Shown in pieces: positions 35,001 to 47,485 of a DNA stretch of 64,000 nt. Within the stretch, counting starts at the first letter, position 1. Every line of letters starts with the position of its first letter. Made by a program: the position numbers and the translations under genes. Below the pieces are notes generated by a model. The model worked only from the letters and a program-made list of their open reading frames with translations, did not search any database and was not told where the DNA came from. The DNA is from Leucaena leucocephala (taxonomy: Eukaryota > Streptophyta > Magnoliopsida > Fabales > Fabaceae). The DNA lies in assembly GCA_037074615.1 (NCBI GenBank), contig CM073545.1:18556001-18620000 (forward strand). The letters are read 5' to 3'.

Positions 35001-35118
35001 CGGTGACGTCATTGTTGGCCAAGTGCAGTGCTCTTATGATATCCATGTCAGTATATTCGACGCCAACGATGGATCGAACAGTAGATAATTGTTGGTCCGC
35101 AACCTTATTATTCCTCAT
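26077..35118 (-). CDS. RAD5A: RAD5A-type DNA helicase/translocase and RING ubiquitin ligase
   Basis: Twenty exons on the minus strand join to 1028 residues: 34588-35118, 34378-34511, 34152-34287, 33937-33990, 33722-33865, 33482-33633, 33301-33385, 32761-33036, 32440-32586, 32186-32341, 31278-31345, 30446-30568, 30277-30376, 29958-30070, 28884-29162, 28531-28731, 27915-28008, 27718-27789, 27109-27207, 26077-26199. Length and order match Arabidopsis RAD5A by recall. A HIRAN domain (from about 107, DSDWWFVGCGEMAGLSTSKG) is followed by SNF2 motif I DTMGLGKT (about 416-423), motif II DEAH (572-575), a RING finger inserted in the helicase (CPICLEAFEDEVLTPCAHRLC, from about 793) and the C-terminal helicase lobe (VRLDGTLNQQQREKVL, VMDPWWNPAVEEQ, RIHRIGQT). 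Such proteins act in the nucleus in error-free post-replication repair. The ATG at 35118 aligns with the family N-terminus (TVRSIVG). Introns 7, 14 and 19 carry MITEs. Confidence 0.95.
26421..26666. mobile_element. MITE in RAD5A intron 19
   Basis: Inverted ends GGGCCAGTTTATTTAAGATT and GGGCCAGTTTGTTTAAAATA (other strand) bound about 246 bp. A second inverted pair, GTTGTTGGGAGAA and TTGTTGGGAGAAT, and an internal palindrome around AGCTTATTTTGATAAG make it strongly hairpin-forming. No clear target duplication was found. Confidence 0.7.
29359..29656. mobile_element. Long-TIR MITE in RAD5A intron 14, host of an RTE tail
   Basis: Inverted ends of about 55 bp begin GGGAAAATTACTCATAGGTC on one side and GGGAGAATTACTCATATGTC on the other, and share AAGAAAATTAAATA. 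Flanks AAGAAAAAATA (29348-29358) and AAGAAAATATA (29657-29667) form an 11-bp duplication with one mismatch, as in Mutator-like MITEs. A 51-bp LINE tail (29476-29526) is inserted inside. A related single end lies at about 59315-59400. Confidence 0.8.
29459..29541 (+). mobile_element. Extremely truncated RTE LINE tail, with target duplication
   Basis: AGCCGACCCCATTTAATGGG, then AAAAGGCTT and (TGT)n (29476-29526), is identical to the 3' end of the RTE element at 56950-56996, including its stop codon. It is flanked by GTTAAACTTTCATCTTCA (29459-29476) and GTTAAACTTTCATATTCA (29524-29541), 18 bp with one mismatch. The insertion is 5'-truncated to about 50 bp and lies within a MITE. Confidence 0.9.
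33107..33274. mobile_element. 168-bp MITE filling most of RAD5A intron 7
   Basis: Inverted ends GAGAATGGATCCTCTAAAGT and GAGAATGGATCCTCTGAAGT (other strand) are 22 bp or longer with one mismatch. The element occupies most of the intron at 33037-33300. The target duplication is unclear. Its class is unknown to me. Confidence 0.75.
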
Positions 35119-36181
35119 GTTGCAGAGCCCTAACCCTAACCTGGTTCTAAGCGTTCCAGAGCGATTGAGAGGTGCCAACAGCCAATAATCGAAGTTAAGT
35201 AAGAGAAAGCCAGGAGTGTTAAGGCTTGTGGAGAACGGAGTTTGGATGAATTGGCGAAGTTTTCAAATTGACGAACGCATCAAAGAGACTCGAAGCTAGT
35301 TCAACGTATGGCGGGAGTTCGTGTGTGGCGCATTCGTTTCATGCCTTCCAGCTTCCCGCCATCTCCAGTGGGTCGCTGAAACGCCGCGTTTTGTTTGGAC
35401 ACCAAGGCAAGCTCGGTTTGCTTAGGCACTCCAACTAAATATAGCCATAACTAACAAGTGTATGAGGAATTTGAGTTAAATGAAATAAATATATGGAAGC
35501 TTTGTACTTTTATTTTGTATGTGTAAATGAAATTAAATATAAAATAGTTTGCCTTCACTAAGTGTAGGTGATGTGCTGATCAAATGAGACAATATAAAAG
35601 TTACCAAGTCCTACAGCTAGATGGAGAATATTTATGGAAAGATGTTGGATTACTGGAATATGCCCCAATCAATCAAAGCAAAGGTTTTACTTTTCGATGC
35701 ATGCATGCAATTTGTGTTGTGATTAATAATCCTCAAATATCAGATCAATTCCAAGGGGTGAACCTATATTTTACTATACCATTTGCTATACATTATTGCT
35801 TATATATAGTTTTCCCGATTTTATTTATAGGGTAATTTCTGTTTACAGAACTATTTATAAATTTTAATTAAATATTTATGACTCGTTTCTAAAAATATAT
35901 TTATTATTTTCACTCTTGAATTAAGTAATGCTTGTTTACCCCTGTCATCCGGTAAACTAATTCACCAATTAAACGATAGATTAAATTTGAAGATTTGTGA
36001 TTCTTTTTATTTAAACAAAATTCCTAATCTCAGACAAATGATTAACAGTGTCTCATGAAGATGATCACGGAGGGTAGTATTCGGTCCAATGTTACTTCAG
36101 TTGTGAGAAAAGTAGAAGCTATACAGGTTAGTTCGTGCACATGAATATGGGGCTATATATTCGAATGCCGCTATCGGCATA
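35119..36181. other. RAD5A 5' flank and intergenic DNA
   Basis: The first 200-300 bp are presumed RAD5A leader and promoter, on the minus strand. From about 35440 the sequence is AT-rich. Open frames here, such as 35584-35835, show no known domain. Confidence 0.4.
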
Positions 36182-37389
36182 GGGTATATTTGGACTAACC
36201 TTTTGAAAAAAATTTATAAAAAAAACATGATTTAAAAATAATTTTATATAAATTATTCTAAAAAGAGAGTTCATAAGAAAAAAAGATATTTTTAATAAAT
36301 AAATATTTTTATAATTATTATCATAATAAATTTTTTAATTGATAATTACTATAAATGGGATAATGTGAAGAGAATAAAATAAATAAATAAGTATTGGTCA
36401 CTATCAATAACATCAGACACTTGTCATCTTTTGGGTGTGTTTGGAACACATCCAAACCAAAGTTTTATAAGCCTTTTTGGGCAAAACCTTAGTTTAGAGA
36501 AATTTTAAAACAAATAGGTTTATTTGTCCATAAGTGCTTTTGGGCAAAACCATGGTTTAAAACCATGGTTTTGAATAAGCTATTTAAAATAGCTTTTTCA
36601 ACAATAAAAGAGCTTATGGACTATCCAATTACTATATTACCCCTACTTTTTCTTACACCCTCTCTCCTTCTCATCCCTACCTCTCTCCTCTCTCTTCTTT
36701 TATCTCTACTTTTTCTTACACCCTCTCTCCTCTCTCCTCTACCCTCTCTCCTCTCTCTTATCTTCTCTCTACCTCTCTCATCTCTCTTACTTTAAATCAA
36801 ATCATACCCTTTTGGTAATTTACTATCATAAAAATTCATTCTAAAAATAACTATCCAAACACCTATTTATTCAAAACCACTTTTTTTTCATAAACTCTTC
36901 TCTAAAAGCCCTTTTCCATAAGTTGTCCATAAGCCATTTTTTTTCATAAGTACTTTTTTAAAATCCTATCCAAACATGCCCTTTGTCTTTCTCTTATTCA
37001 CCCTTTGTGACACTGACGCTTCTAAGCCCATGATGATGATGCCTATCCTCCTTCATCTTCCTCTTCTTCATCTATCCCCTCTTATCCTTTCTCTTACTCC
37101 ATCGTCTACTTCTCTTCGGTCGGGATCTGGATAGCGGCAGCGGAGGCGACAACAACGGCAAGAGAGAAAAGAGGGACGGAGACTCCTCTGCAGATATATG
37201 ATAGCGAGATAAGAGGATATTAGCAGAAGGAGGAAATATAGTAGAATAAAGATAAGGATAAAATAATAATTAGACAACCTATAAACTTTTTTTCTTATCC
37301 ATAAATTATTTCTATCAGCTTATATAGAGCTATAATTTTAGTTTAAAACTATTTTAAAATCATAGTTTATATACTTCTCAAACACCTAC
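36182..37389. mobile_element. Tourist-like MITE family, large outer copy B'
   Basis: Ends GGGTATATTTGGACTAACC and GTAGGTGTTTGAGAAG (other strand) are flanked by ATA on both sides (36179-36181, 37390-37392). The interior carries a CT/GA-rich segment (about 37045-37260) like that of the element at 37704-38468. A second family member at 36433-36981 is nested inside. No transposase is seen. Confidence 0.6.
36433..36981. mobile_element. Tourist-like MITE, copy B, nested in B'
   Basis: Ends GGGTGTGTTTGGAACACA and GGGCATGTTTGGATAGGA (other strand) are flanked by TTT (36430-36432, 36982-36984). In inverse orientation to copies A and D it carries CTCTCTCC-rich tracts and the family motif ATCATACCCTTTTGGTAATT. 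The open frame at 36565-36795 is only the CT tract. Confidence 0.78.
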
Positions 37390-37703
37390 ATAGTTATAAA
37401 TAACAATTAGTTTGGAGATTATCAATTTACACCATGGTTATCACTCAAAATTGACATCAATTTTCACGTCAGTTATGATTAGTATCTGATATGGAGAGAT
37501 TCAAAAGTTTTAAAAGTCATAAATGAAAATTAACATAAAAGTCTTTACATATTGTTTGGAAGCCCCGAGTATGTCTGAGAATAAGGAAAAGGGGCATATG
37601 AGAAAAAATGAATTGTCAGTCCCATGAAATAGGGAAGATGACGTGTCCTTTATTGCCACAAATGCACGACGACCCACCATGGCAAATTAAGTGGCGGAAC
37701 AAT
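37390..37703. other. Intergenic DNA
   Basis: No gene or element boundary is seen in this stretch between two MITE-family copies. Confidence 0.4.
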
Positions 37704-38468
37704 GGGTTCGTTTGAATATGCTTTTAAAAAATAGTTTATAAAAAAAAAATTGAACTGTTTTTTAAAAATATTTTTTGGATAAGAGTTTATAGAAAAAATT
37801 AATTATGTATAAATAAGTGTTTGGATAATTACTACCAGAAAATTTTTTGTTATTTACAAATTACCAGAAATGGTATGAAATAAATACTTTAATTTATTTG
37901 GTTTTAATTTTTTCCCCATTCATTGTTCATGGTCATCTTTTGCTGTTCGTCGTCGACTCCTTTACAGCAACCCACTGACGTTGAGATGATACACACAGTC
38001 GTTGGCCATGACTCTGACTGTCTGTCGTCTTCCTTCTCTCCTTCTTCCTCTTCCTCCATTATCTTCCTTCTATCCTTCTATCCTTCTTCCTCTTTTGCCG
38101 ATGATGGAAGGGTCGACGACAACATATTTATTGTAGAGGAGAGAGCTTATGGACGATGACACGACAGACTTATTACAGACGATATAGCTTCTGGACGACG
38201 ATGATGGACTGGAACTTCTGCATTAGCGGCGACAATGATAGGAAGAAAGGGGAGAGAGGAGATAGTATAGAAAAAAATATTGATAAAATGATAATTGAGT
38301 AGTCTATACGCTATTTTACTATTTTATGAGCTATTTTTAGTAGCTTATTTAAAATTATAGTTTAAAAAATATTTTTAGATAAATATGACTATTTATTATT
38401 TTTTTTAACTAATATTTAAGTTATAAATCCTTTTAAAATTTTAATTTTAAAGATATCCAGATGGGGCC
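37704..38468. mobile_element. Tourist-like MITE family, probable copy C
   Basis: The left end GGGTTCGTTTGAATATGC and a possible right end GGCCCCATCTGGATATC (other strand) bound a 765-bp element with the family motif AAATTACCAGAAATGGTATG. The long GA/CT-rich centre contains the spurious frame at 37923-38159. No target duplication is evident, so the right boundary is uncertain. Confidence 0.5.
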
Positions 38469-40802
38469 GGATGAGAATGTGAACGTGATGGTTAGCGTTG
38501 AAGATTGAGAAACGTGTAACGTGGCGAGCCTCTGGTGTTTCCTATAAATAGAAAGCGTTAAATGCAGGGAGAGGCCATGCAGTTATTACTCAAAAGCTCA
38601 TTTATTACAACATGCCCTCTCTACTGAGCAAGGAACCCTACTTTGGCACATCCGTTTGTCGAAACAAATTCACATAAGCATGCTAATTAAATAGAAACAT
38701 CATGAACTACAAAATCCATTCCCACAGTTGACGAGTACATGAACATCTTTTTCCATACAAACACACGTCTAATTCAATCCATGAGTGCGTCCCTGCTGCT
38801 CCAAATGTGCTCGTCACCCGTCGTGGGGTGCACCAAAATCATTCGTGGGCGAAAGACAAGTTATAATGATATAAATTGTGCAATCCAGGGAGGACTTCAT
38901 AAATACTTGTTCAATAGACACAAAGCATGGTGCAAAAGTAACACTCCCAAACGTACAATCTAACAATTGGGGCGGGATTGTAGATTTGCATGACCGTTGC
39001 ATCTTACAATAAAAAAAAACATCCTTTTCTTATTTTTGGTGGGAAATTAGCGCGAAATTCCACTTAGGCGAATAATTGTTCCCGCCAAAGTTCCCTCTAA
39101 TTCACCCTTTTGATTTCCGTCTCAACTTTTGGAACAGACGCTTCCTAGTCCAAATAGAAACTTACACCGCCAGCCATGTTCCCGATCGCCAACACGATCT
39201 GGGTTGACTCTCATTCTTTCCCCGATTCAACTCGTCGTCCCGCCTTACGCACCAATCATCCTTTTTTCTTTTTAACCTTTATTCCCCTTACTCACCCTGT
39301 GCGAGAAAAAAAGTCAATCTTCATGTTGAAATATACCAGTTTAGCCAAAAAGGTTTCTTAACACGATAATTACTCGTAATTGTCCATCTATAAGTTTGCT
39401 TACTAAATTATATACAACACGATACAATATTTGTTCTACATATACTGATTATGGATACTTATCAATCCATATCGCGTCACACCTTCCCATATCAAATCAA
39501 TTTTTAATAGAAAAATAGGCATGCGTTTTTAAAGTAAGATTGAGAAAAGAGTTGTACGAATCTTTTTGGTGATATAATGCTTTTTTAGTTTCATTCTAAT
39601 AATATTTTCGTGTTAACACAAGATCTATTCATAAATTGTTATAAATATTTTATTTATACAGGTAATTTATTTTAACTTTGATTTGATTTACCCTAAAATT
39701 AAAAATATTTCCTATATATATAATATACCGATTAAATTAGACATGCTCATACTGGAGTTACATGTTTTAAGTTCAAAAAGTTATTATAAATATTTTATTT
39801 TCTCTCAACTCTCAAATTAAATTTTAAATTATTGAATGCATATTTTTATTCACTTATTATTTTATTGATGCTCTTTTTTTTGCTCATTAATTAAGAAGAC
39901 ATAATATAATATTAGGTTATAATTTCTGTTATATATCTAAACTTGATTAACTCTGAAGTTTGAAATTTAGAAATCGATCAAAAATATTGAGTATCTAACC
40001 TAATTAGTAATTAATTCAAAAACGATTTAATTATTAATTGATATAAAATTTTGATATATCTATCAAGTGTTTTCATACTGCGACAATAAGAATATAATTT
40101 TTATAAATATAATATTATATGACCAGTTATTCTTTATTTTTTTGAATTTTTTTGCCAACTTAGAAGATCGAGTTATCCTAACCCTACATTATATTTTTAA
40201 AATTAACAAGCTTATGAGAATTCATAGCACTATTACTTTTAGTTTATTGAAATTACTAAACTACCTATCTCTGATAAGCAATAACTCGGAGGAGTGGGTC
40301 CGATAACTCGGACTTGAGTTTCGAGTCAACTACGACACGACTCGTTATGATAATAATACAACTCGGTAACAGAAATGGAGTTGCCTTCGTTATCTGCCTA
40401 CTTTCTCCCCTAGGGTTATCTCTGCCATTTCGACCAGTTCTCCTCTCTCCAATCCTTGAAGCAGCGGAGTTTCATCTTCCATGGCGGTTTTCGAACTCTG
40501 AATACGTGCGCTATCTGATCCCCTCTCTATACTCCTCTCTCCTGCTTCCTATTGCATAGCAAAAGCGTTCCGAAATCCATATTCGTTTATCGAACTGCTG
40601 TCTTCTCTCGTTTGTATTTGGACTTCCGTGTTGACTATTTTTTTTATCAACAACATTTTTTTTATTTTTTCTCCGATGATTCTGTAGGATCTTAAGAAGC
40701 CCTAGCTTCGTATCTAGGATGAACTTTGAGGGGTAAGTTTCTGAAATCACACTCACACTTAAGGGTCCTCAAGAGCGTGTCAGTTTTGGTTTTGTTTAGA
40801 CT
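38469..40802. other. Intergenic DNA up to the PTM-like gene
   Basis: A TATA-box-like CTATAAATAGA at 38543-38553 is followed by a less AT-rich stretch to about 39000 that lacks a convincing frame. It could start a non-coding RNA. From 39360 to 40300 the DNA is AT-rich. About 40380-40802 is presumed PTM promoter and leader, with a pyrimidine tract and possible leader acceptor (TCTGTAG) near 40687. Confidence 0.4.
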
Positions 40803-43800
40803 ATGGAGGCCCCTGTCGTCAGATCGAGGGGCCGGCCGAGGAAACGGAGGAGAAAAGAGGATGAAAATGGAACGGATGATGGGAGATCGGTTCCCGATTT
40901 AAAAAGGCAAGCTGTTGGGACAAGAAGACCGGTAGCACTGGTTGGGCGATATATACTTAAAGAGTTTAAGGGTAATGGGGTCTTTCTGGGGAAAGTTGTG
41001 TATTACGAGTGTGGTTTATATAGAGTCAGTTACGAGGACGGTGATTATGAGGATTTAGATAGCAGCGAGATTCGTGGGATGCTTCTCAACGATTGTGATC
41101 TTGATGATGAGTTGACTAGAAGGAGGAATAAATTAGATCAACTGGTGTTGAAGTATAGTGCCAAGAGAACAGATGGCACCGAGAATAATTCTGCTGACTT
41201 AAACAAAGATGTCCTCGGGCTTGAGGCCCCTGCGTCAAGTGAATTGCCTGGTGGTTTATTGATTGAACAAGACGGGGTAGATACTGAGGAGGATGCTCAT
41301 TCATCAAGTGACGAAAGAGATTCCGTGTCTGATGCAGAGATACCTTCTCTTCCTCCTCCACTGCAGTTGCCACCGTCTTCAGGGACTATTGGGGTGCCAG
41401 AGCCATATGTCTCTCATCTTCTTGCAGTCTACGGATTTTTACGGTCATTCAGCATTCGCCTGTTTTTAAGTCCGTTTTCTTTGGATGATTTTGTTGGTTC
41501 TCTTAACTGCCAAGTTCCAAATACTTTGTTTGATTCCATTCATGTTTCCCTGATGCGTGCATTGAGGCGTCACCTTGAAACTCTTTCATCTGAGGGCTCA
41601 GAGCATGCCTCAAAATGCTTGAGGTGATTCTCTGCCTACTTTTGAATTTGATGGTTTTTTTTCTCTCATTTGATTTTTTGCTGCAGCGTTATTTATAATT
41701 AAACTTCCCAACTTGTGGACAATACAATATACAAGTAAATTTTCAATTATGGTGTTTTTTTTTCAATAAACACAACTTTGGATTTGATTTGACTTTTTTC
41801 TTTCTGGGAGAGGTATTTAGGGGATACTACTAAAGCACTGAGGCATACTACTACTACTTTCAATAATTGAATATGGAATGTTTCGATATATTGACTGATG
41901 TTTCTGAAGGGCAGAAAATTCCTTGCCCTAATCTAATTGTAACATTTGAAGATACATGCCTTGATGGACTCACCATCTCAAAATTTAGTATTTGTGCATC
42001 ATGTATACTCAACCATATATACAAACAAGGTTCACTTTACTTTGGAAATGTCCTTGCAGGTGTAACGATTGGGGCTTGCTGGATGCATTGACTTGGCCTG
42101 TTTTTGTTATTCAATATCTAGCGATTTATGGATACACAAAAGGACCTGAGTGGAAAGGATTTTATGATGAGATTTTTAATGGTGAATATTATTTATTACC
42201 TGTAAGTAGGAAGTTGACCATACTGCAAATTCTTTGTGATGATGTTTTGGAGTTTGAGGAAATGAAAGCTGAAATGGGCATTCGTGAAGAATTAGAAGTT
42301 GGGATGGAGTATGAGGCTCAAGATATCCTTCCAGAAGGAAATTGGCCTAGATTCCATCCAAGAAATGCTAAAAATGCTTGCAAGGATAAAGAGGCTACAA
42401 AGCTTGTTCTAGAATCTAATGCTTTGAAGCCACCAGGTAGTTCTGTTATAGATTTCAGAGACACTAGAAGGTCTGAGGATGCTGATGTTGACAGAAATGG
42501 AGATGAATGCCGTCTCTGTGGCATGGATGGGACCTTGCTTTGTTGTGATGGATGTCCGTCTGCATATCACTCTAGGTGTATCGGAGTGATGAAAATGTTT
42601 ATACCAGAAGGGCCATGGTATTGTCCAGAGTGCAAAATTAATATGAATGGGTTAAGCATTGCACGGGGAACATCACTTAGAGGGGCTGAATTATTTGGAA
42701 TGGATCTATACGGACAACTCTTCATGGGTACTTGTGACCACTTACTGGTGTATGTTCAGCATCTTTTTAATGTTTCTTTTTACCTCTATTATTTGTTTCG
42801 CTAGATCAGTGCTTTCACTGAATTATGATGTGTGATATACTGATATTTATAGTCCATTTTCCTGACGTTCTAAAATCTGTGCTTTGGTTATCTGTCTTTT
42901 TTTTTTTAATCTTTTACACTATAAATGCTTTCAGTTTCTGAGTTATCATCCTTTTGATATTTTCTCATGTATTATTGCAGACTCACTGTCAACAGTGAAC
43001 TTTGTCTCAGATATTACAACCAGAAGGACATTTCAAAAGTTCTCCAAGTGCTTTACGCTTCAGTAGACCATAGGCCCCTATATTATGGAATTTGTATGGC
43101 TGCTTTACATTATTGGAATATTCCAGAAAGTATCCTGCCTGTATCTGTTAGAACTGGAACATATGTTAACAATTCAAGTACAGAGGAAGATGCAAAGTTC
43201 TCTAGTTTATCAACCACTCCTTCGGGTGAAAAAGAGCATACAGCTGTTAGTTTAGTGAAGGCTGAATACCCTGTAACCAGTGGGATTGTTATTCATGGTA
43301 ATTACATGGCTCCATCTGACTCATTGGTTACCACTACTAGAGAGGCCTTTGCTTTTGAAAGCAGCAATGACAATACAACTAGAGAGTGCTTTACCATGAA
43401 TACTATATTTCCTAAGGAGACTAGAATGGAGTCTGTCATCTCTGGTGGTCCTGGGGGTCATCAGCGCAGTCTCTTTGATATGACCAACAGTCATGGACGT
43501 GCAAATGATAAGCAGTTACCTTTTACTCCATCCTTGCAACTTAAAGAAGGCAACCAAGCTAGCTCTGGAAAGGTTGAACATAATCCAACTAAGGATCTTG
43601 TATACATGGGTTTTTCTTTTAAGCCTCAGTCTTACATTAATCACTATACGCAAGGTGATTTTGCTGCATCTGCTGCTGCTAAGTTGGCTATTCTTTCTTC
43701 CGAGGATTCTAGGTCAGAGGGTCATGTTTCAGATAATTTTAGGAAATTTACAGCTGAAAGCGCTTCTTTGCAAGCAAAAGCATTCTCAATGACCGTTTCA

Positions 43801-46800
43801 CGCTTCTTTTGGCCAAGTTCTGAAAAGAAGCTTGTGGAAGTTCCAAGAGAGAGGTGTGGCTGGTGCCTTTCTTGTAAAGCCTCAGCCTCAAGCAAGAGAG
43901 GTTGCATGCTAAATCATGCTGCCTTGAGTGCGACCAAAAGTGGCATAAAAGTTTTAAGCGGTCTTTCCACTGTAAGGAGTGGAGAGGGAATTCTTCCAAG
44001 CATTGCTACATATATCTTGTATTTGGAGGAAAGTTTACATGGTTTAATAGTTGGGCCTTTTCTAAATGCAAATTACAGAAAACAATGGCGTAAACGAGTT
44101 GAGCAGGCTAAATCATTTAAAGCTATAAAGCCTCCTTTGCTTGAAGTGAGTATTTTTATGTAATTAATTAATAATTCGTTTCAATGTTATGTTTATTTAA
44201 TTGTCTCAAGTAGTACTTGTTTTGGTAATTGTACTTCGTAATGTGTGCATATGTGCTTTATGAAGGTTTGCTCTATTATTTGATCGGTTATTTATTTGTT
44301 AGTTCCTCTGAAATATGATTTTGTGTTATAGATCAAAATTCTACATGCAAATTTGTGGATGAATTTATGTTCAGCCTAATAGCTTGCTTCTGCTAACTGC
44401 TATGTCCAAGTTGTGAATGTGTAATGTATTTTTCATTGAGTTACTGACTGAAAATTCTTTTCCCAGCTTGAGGAAAACATTCGCATAATATCTTTTACCG
44501 GTGAGTGGATTAAGCTGATGGATGATTGGTTGGTTGAATCTTCTGTTATTCAAGGTGCTACAAGTTCTGTTGGAACAATACAGACACGTGCACCAAATGG
44601 AAGGCGCTACAAGAAACAATCAGCTATTGATGAAGTTACAGCTGATGTTTCTCATGAAAACAACTTTGACTGGTGGAATGGTGGTAAATCTATGAAAATA
44701 TTATTTCTAAAAGCGGTTTTGCCAAAATCCGTGGTCAGAAAAGCAGCTCGCCAAGGTATTTTATTTTTTATTGCATGATATTTTAGTTTACATATTATAA
44801 CTAGTCATTTTTTTCTATTTGTAATATTTGTCAGAGAATCAAAGATTGTGTATTGATGTTTGTGAACAACAGGTGGGCGGAAGAAAATTTCTGGTATTTC
44901 CTATGCTGATGGCTGCGAAATCCCTAAAAGAAGCAGACAGATAGTTTGGAGAGCTGCGGTACAAATGAGTAGGAATGCATCACAGCTTGCAGTTCAGGTT
45001 GTCGTTTTTCTTTATTAGCTTGTTCCTTGCTTTGGGAAATTTTATTCTGCCGTCAGAGTAATGAAATTGCCAAGTCTTGTAAACTGATGTTATTTTTAAT
45101 TATTTGCATCAGGTCAGATACCTTGACTTTCATCTTAGATGGAGTGATCTGATTTGTCCTGAGCAAAATCTCCAGGATGGGAAGGGTCAAGAGACTGAAT
45201 CTTCTGCATTCAGAAATGCTAATATCTGTGATAAGAAAGAAGTGGGGGGGAAACTTTTGTATGGACTTGTTTTTAGGAACCAAAAGCATCTTCCTTCTCG
45301 TATAATGAAAAACATTGTCGAAGTAGAGCAAGGTCAAGAAGGAAAGGAAAAGTATTGGTTTTCTGAAGCACGTGTTCCTTTATATTTGGTAAAAGAGTAT
45401 GAAGAAGGTATAGATAAAATGGCATCTCATCAAGAGAGCTTGAAGTTGGAATCTCAGCTGCAAAGAAGGCGGTTGAAAGCTGCTTGCAAGGATATATTTT
45501 TTTACCTTACCTGCAAGAGAGACAACTGGGATATATTTTCATGTGCTGTATGTCAGATGGATGTTTTAGCTGGGTAATTGCTTTAACTTGATTATCTATA
45601 AGTGTCATCAATATTTGGATAGTATCCCTTACTCCCATTTCTTTCACACAACTATTTTCCCTAACTCATGCTCTTTCTCTGCTACAATTTCAGGAATGCT
45701 CTCAAGTGCAATGCATGTCAAGGTACTTCATGCGTGATCCGTTGTTCCTTCTCTCATTATGTTGCCCTAACTTCTTAAGATACTATTGAAATGCCCACCA
45801 GTTTCTTATAAAACAAGTCACGTATATTCTTTACACGAGAAAACGTACACATATTTTCAACGCGTTCAATATCGAAATTTTGGATGTGGTAGGATGTTTT
45901 GTCCCCCACCCCCTCTCTTGCTTTTAAATTAGCTTATATCCAACATGTATCTCTAATATTTTGTACCTAATGGTTATTAGGTTATTGCCATGAGGGCTGT
46001 TCTATAAGTCCAACCTTCTCTACAAACAAGGAGGTTGAGTTCTTAACCACATGCAAGCGCTGTTATGCTAAATTACTAGCTCAAAAAAGGACCAGTGATG
46101 AATCTCCAACTAGTCCCTTAGTCTTGCAAGGACAAGAACATAGCTCTGTGACTGTTTTGAAGGGATCAAGACCTAATTGTTATGATCAAGCCTTGAAATC
46201 TGCCAGTATCAAGAATACTCGTCCTGACATGAAACAAGGCACTCCTGATTCCACTCTGGCAACAAAAAGCCGTCCTAGGAATTGTTCTTGGGGTATTATA
46301 TGGAATAAGAAGAGTGGTGATGATACAGGCATTGATTTTAGGCTTAAAAACATTCTTCTAAAAGGAGGTTCAAGTGCAACTCAATTACAACCTGTCTGTC
46401 ACTTGTGCCGTAAGCCATATCGGTCTGATCTGATGTATGTTTGCTGTGACACATGCAAAAGTAAGTATTCTTTAGCAATTGAGTGAAAGTTTAAAAGTGC
46501 TTAAACACTTATATTTATGCATTCTCTGTATGTGGTTTTCACAGATTGGTATCATGCTGATGCTCTTGAGCTAGAAGAGTCAAAAATTTTTGAAGTGTCA
46601 GGCTTCAAATGCTGCAAGTGTCGCAGGATCAAATCTCCACACTGTCCTTACTCTGATAAGAAGCCCAGGATGCAGGAGGGCACTAAGAAACACCGGAGAC
46701 CTTCAAAGAAGGATAATTCTAGCACAGACAATTTTGGAGTTATTTTTGAACCAAAAGAGTGTGAGCCTGCTACCCCGAACTTTCCTATAGGAGATGATGG

Positions 46801-47485
46801 ATTGAGACAAAATGACCCTCTGCTTTACTCTCTTTCAAGTGCCGAGCTGATAACAGACCCTAATGCAGAAGTGGATGTTAAGAGGAATGCTATCTCTTGT
46901 CCAGGGCTACGGAAACTACCAGTGAGAAGACATGTTAAGCATGAGGGGGATGGTGATGAATCCTTTGGAACTAAACTTTCACAGGTTGAAATTTTAACAC
47001 AAAATGGAACAGGTAGTCTGTCAGCTGCAGGGAAGGCATCATCTCCTGTGGAATATGACCCTGCTGTTTGCCTAGATAATAATCTGCTGAATGGCTGTGG
47101 AAGTGAAAATTATGAATTCATGGACTTTGAACCCCATACCTACTTCTCTGTAACAGAATTGCTGCAGCTAGATGATAATCAGTTTGAGGGAGCTGATGGA
47201 TCTGCGGACTTGTCTGGATACTTGGAAAATGTTTCCGCCACGAATATGGATGGCATTCCTGACGAATCTGGAGTTCTTAGTTTAGTTGATAAACCAGAAC
47301 TTGCAGCTTGTTTACCAGGCAGCGGTCATCATTGTTACCAATGCTTGCAGATGGAACCAGCTCCTGATCTCTCTTGTGAGATTTGTGGGCTTTGGATTCA
47401 CAGCGAATGTACACCCTGGGTTGAATCACCTTCAAGATTAGGAATCTCAAGCTGGAGGTGTGGTAGTTGTCGGGAATGGCAATAG
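40803..47485 (+). CDS. PTM: PTM-like DDT/PHD-finger transcriptional regulator
   Basis: Nine exons (40803-41623, 42060-42749, 42981-44145, 44467-44755, 44873-44997, 45113-45573, 45694-45722, 45981-46460, 46545-47485) join to 1666 residues. An N-terminal AT-hook-like RGRPRKRRRKE is followed by a Tudor-like segment (GKVVYYECGLYRVSYEDGDY), a DDT domain (about 200-260, YVSHLLAVYGFLRSFSIRLF) and its conserved extension (LLDALTWPVF). A PHD finger (about 421-468, CRLCGMDGTLLCCDGC) comes next, then C-terminal zinc-binding modules (CHLCRKPYRSD, about 1333; CYQCLQ, from about 1617) ending CGSCREWQ. The order matches Arabidopsis PTM, a chromatin-associated regulator proposed to carry plastid signals to the nucleus. 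That role is debated, so nuclear chromatin reading is the safer inference. The ATG is the first in frame after the leader. Confidence 0.92.

Noticed and set aside
36565..36795. Leucine/serine-rich open frame
   Set aside because: It is the CT-rich tract of a Tourist-like MITE read in one frame.
37923..38159. Serine-rich open frame
   Set aside because: It falls in the GA/CT-rich centre of a MITE-family copy.
38739..39002. Overlapping short frames on both strands
   Set aside because: No domain, poor codon pattern and overlap on opposite strands. I keep only the possibility of a non-coding transcript.
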